Shown: positions 5,761 through 6,157 of the stretch, piece after piece
Layout: each line of letters begins with the position of its first letter
Position numbering within the stretch: the stretch's first letter is position 1
Assembly: GCA_043424535.1 (NCBI GenBank)
Contig: JBHWOV010000001.1
Coordinates: 1 to 6,157, forward strand
Length of the DNA stretch: 6,157 bases
Direction of reading: 5' to 3'
Origin: DSM-111022 sp043424535
GTDB lineage: Bacteria; Bacillota; Bacilli; Lactobacillales; Aerococcaceae
Program-made: the position numbers and the translations under genes
Notes under the pieces: generated by a model
What the model saw: the letters and a program-made list of their open reading frames with translations, nothing else
Databases searched by the model: none
Told to the model about the DNA's origin: nothing

Positions 5761-5790
5761 AAGAACAGTTCATCCGAACTGTTCTTTTTT
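5761..5790 (+). terminator. Rho-independent terminator after rplS
   Basis: AAGAACAGTT (5761-5770) pairs perfectly with AACTGTTCTT (5777-5786) around CATCCG, followed by a run of T to 5790. The left arm with its A residues and the T tract make it partly symmetrical, so it may also work on the opposite strand. Confidence 0.95.
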
Positions 5791-5819
5791 ATTTCTATAT
5801 TGTACGATGTGAATGAGCA

Positions 5820-5997
5820 TTTTTCTGTATTGCGAAAGTTTTTGTTCATGATCATCATAGGGCACCTTCCCGAGCCAAGGTCTCGGGAATTGGCTGTCTA
5901 CTCAAACTCTAAGCGCTGAAGCGCCAAGAGTTTGATGTGCGTCAGTCCATGCTTCGTCCTATGATGATATTCACAAAACTTTCTCCATACAGAAAGA
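5820..5997. repeat. Folded 178-base element with 42-44-base imperfect terminal inverted repeats
   Basis: The left arm (5820-5863) pairs with the right arm (5956-5997) over 37 base pairs by my count. There are 11 pairs at the ends (TTTCTGTAT/ATACAGAAA plus two outer pairs), 9 (GAAAGTTTT/AAAACTTTC), 2, 2, and 13 (ATCATCATAGGGC/GTCCTATGATGAT, one G-T). These are broken by a 3x3 loop, two single-base bulges and a 2x2 mismatch. The arms enclose a GC-rich core (about 55% GC from 5861 to 5960) with two further hairpins. Hairpin A is TTCCCGAG/CTCGGGAA at 5867-5889. Hairpin B (5891-5949) is TGGCTG/CAGtCCA, then TCAAACTCT/AGAGTTTGA, then GCGC-TGAA-GCGC. The whole reads as a three-way junction. No open reading frame of note, no T tail on either strand, and no clear flanking target duplication. 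It could be a MITE-like mobile repeat or a structured non-coding RNA; strand is not determined. I do not recognise a named family. Confidence 0.8.
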
Positions 5998-6157
5998 CAA
6001 GTTTATCAAATATCATAAATAACGATATTTTAATTTGTATGATTAGAACTTCGTCATAATTGAGCTTTAATAGAAAGATAATTGTTTCTCAAAAAATATT
6101 AGATTGAATAAGCTTCGCGAATCTTGAATTTGATAAATATATTAGATAGCGATAGGC
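5998..6157. other. AT-rich non-coding stretch to the window edge
   Basis: About 24% GC by my count from 6001 to 6157, with stop codons frequent in all frames and no convincing promoter, ribosome binding site or RNA gene. The only structure seen is a 10-bp inverted repeat, TTTATCAAAT (6002-6011) and ATTTGATAAA (6128-6137), and a small TTCGCGAA palindrome at 6114-6121. It may be the upstream region of a gene beyond the window. Confidence 0.5.

Noticed and set aside
5748..5858. Minus-strand frame of 36 codons starting at three closely spaced ATGs inside the left arm, with AAGGTG upstream
   Set aside because: It reads back through the rplS terminator and ends on the rplS stop codon, has an unremarkable composition and no promoter. 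The start lies in paired arm sequence, so it is most likely chance.
5867..5893. H-type pseudoknot between the hairpin A loop CCAA and TTGG just downstream
   Set aside because: Both connecting loops would have zero length across an 8-bp stem, which is not sterically possible; only an alternative pairing remains.
5820..5997. Interpretation as 6S RNA, SRP RNA or a tRNA-like gene
   Set aside because: It has a three-way layout rather than the single bulged rod of 6S RNA, lacks the GGAA-capped SRP Alu/S-domain signature, and has no cloverleaf.
6035..6110. Promoter-like hexamers (TTGTAT with CATAAT; TTGTTT at 6082)
   Set aside because: Spacing is 14 bases for the first pair, and the second lacks a reasonable -10; expected by chance in such AT-rich DNA.

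Overview
The window carries a conserved translation and protein-targeting gene block of a low-GC Gram-positive bacterium. The order is ylxM - ffh - rpsP - khpA - rimM - trmD - rplS. AT-rich codon use, strong AGGAGG-type ribosome binding sites, classical T-tailed terminators, the YlxM/Ffh pair and an L19-type leader all fit Firmicutes. SloR/ScaR-like features of the small metal regulator and the Met-rich Ffh tail lean towards Lactobacillales. I cannot fix the genus from the sequence alone.

Layout, all genes on the + strand. (1) 3-947 is the 3' part of a gene for a TPR-like protein. It is open at the window's left edge and closed by a terminator at 948-977. (2) A promoter at 997-1025 starts an operon of a short DtxR/MntR-like regulator (GTG start at 1058), ylxM and ffh, with gaps of only 8 and 10 bases, ending at a terminator at 3247-3280. 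(3) A promoter at 3331-3359, whose -35 lies in one arm of a perfect 13-bp palindrome, drives rpsP and khpA; a hairpin terminator follows at 3958-4004. (4) rimM and trmD overlap and are translationally coupled; no convincing promoter of their own is visible. (5) rplS has its own promoter (5284-5311), a structured leader of the L19 autoregulatory type, and a perfect 10-bp terminator. (6) 5791-6157 has no gene. It holds a strongly folded 178-base element (5820-5997) and then about 160 bases of very AT-rich DNA (about 24% GC by my count).

The genes form a housekeeping set. Ffh is the SRP GTPase that brings nascent membrane proteins to the translocon, and YlxM is its usual neighbour. S16 and L19 are ribosomal proteins, RimM matures the 30S subunit (the S19/16S head region), TrmD makes m1G37 in tRNA, and KhpA is a small RNA-binding KH protein. 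The metal regulator is the odd member: it sits where ftsY often stands upstream of ylxM.

The best candidates for something new are the folded element downstream of rplS (long terminal inverted repeat enclosing a GC-rich three-way-junction-like core), a TrmD whose catalytic Asp position reads Glu, and a very short DtxR-type regulator at the head of the SRP operon.
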